The notes under the pieces were generated by a model. It was not told the DNA's origin, searched no databases, and saw nothing but the letters and a program-made list of their open reading frames with translations. From contig DLOT01000002.1 in assembly GCA_002479715.1 (NCBI GenBank), positions 17,240 to 23,120 of the forward strand: DNA of 5,881 bases, given 5' to 3'. Origin of the DNA: Ruminococcus sp. UBA7477. Its GTDB lineage: Bacteria > Bacillota > Clostridia > Oscillospirales > Ruminococcaceae. Below are positions 5,743 to 5,881 of the stretch, piece after piece; the first letter of the stretch is position 1, and every line of letters starts with the position of its first letter. A program made the translations under genes and the position numbers.

Positions 5743-5760
5743 CAGACTCCTTTCGGTCTG
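5743..5760 (-). promoter_or_regulatory. Ribosome binding site held in a small hairpin loop (RING/DUF2628 gene)
   Basis: CAGAC (5760-5756 on the minus strand) can pair perfectly with GTCTG (5747-5743), placing CGAAAGGA in the loop. The ribosome binding site AAAGGAG (5753-5747) therefore lies mostly in the loop, with its last G in the stem. The start codon is outside the hairpin, 3 nt downstream. This could display or modestly restrict ribosome access; the stem is only 5 bp. Confidence 0.5.
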
Positions 5761-5800
5761 TGTTGTTCTCTTCCGATAATATACATTATTATATATATAA

Positions 5801-5829
5801 TATATACCACATAACGCCCGATAAATCAA
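5801..5829 (-). promoter_or_regulatory. Candidate promoter of the RING/DUF2628 gene
   Basis: On the minus strand, TTGATT (5829-5824) and TATATA (5806-5801) are 17 bp apart, and a TGG just before the -10 box gives an extended -10 element. The predicted start near 5794 leaves a leader of about 55 nt. The neighbouring sequence is so rich in AT that other -10 registers are possible; a 16-bp AT palindrome (5787-5802) overlaps the -10 box. Confidence 0.55.
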
Positions 5830-5881
5830 GCGGAGTAAATAATATTTCACATAATTTTCACTAAGGCAACACCGCATAATT
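5830..5881. other. AT-rich non-coding edge, no gene seen
   Basis: The right edge holds no supportable gene. On the minus strand it contains two GTGAAA hexamers 11 bp apart (5861-5856 and 5850-5845), about one helical turn, upstream of the candidate promoter. It ends in GGCAACACCGCATAATT, which continues out of the window. Confidence 0.4.

Noticed and set aside
5740..5877. Upstream extension of the RING/DUF2628 frame (46 more codons)
   Set aside because: The extension is AT-rich promoter-like DNA, encodes a Tyr/Asn-rich peptide, and the internal ATG at 5739 has a well-placed AAAGGAG.

Overview
The window is a compact, single-strand stretch of a bacterial chromosome: every gene I can support reads on the minus strand, so transcription runs from the right edge to the left. 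Gene content (rpsF-ssb-rpsR, then lon-ysxC), strong AGGAGG-type ribosome binding sites, near-consensus housekeeping promoters and a cysteine-containing S18 point to a Firmicute. Moderate GC, and a prokaryotic-RING/DUF2628 membrane protein next door, suggest a Clostridia member, possibly Ruminococcus-like. The genus is inference only.

Layout in the direction of transcription. (1) 5881-5740: AT-rich upstream region with a candidate promoter and a small hairpin around the ribosome binding site. (2) 5739-4714: a 341-residue protein with two N-terminal zinc-binding modules, a Gly/Gln/Asn/Pro linker and a multi-helix membrane domain; its function is unknown. (3) 4713-4520: a weak hairpin, a TTGACA-17-TATACT promoter and a folded leader with a possible H-type pseudoknot. 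(4) 4519-3402: the classical rpsF-ssb-rpsR operon, encoding S6, single-stranded-DNA-binding protein and S18. (5) 3401-3226: a strand-specific terminator-like hairpin, the lon promoter (TTGAAA-17-TATAAT) and a perfect 13-bp palindrome over the predicted transcription start. (6) 3225-745: Lon protease, with an unusual Asn-Asn-Glu repeat N-terminus and a basic C-terminal tail. (7) 748-152: the ribosome-assembly GTPase YsxC/EngB, start codon overlapping the lon stop. (8) 159-1: the first 53 codons of a probable membrane protein, overlapping ysxC by 8 nt and running off the window.

The two operons serve core processes: small-subunit assembly and replication/repair in the first, protein quality control and large-subunit assembly in the second. 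I see no defence system, CRISPR array, complete mobile element, tRNA or rRNA. The most interesting signals are regulatory: the rpsF leader fold, a near-repeat shared by the two ends of the rpsF operon, the lon start-site palindrome and the repeat at the Lon N-terminus. The least understood gene is the RING/DUF2628 protein.
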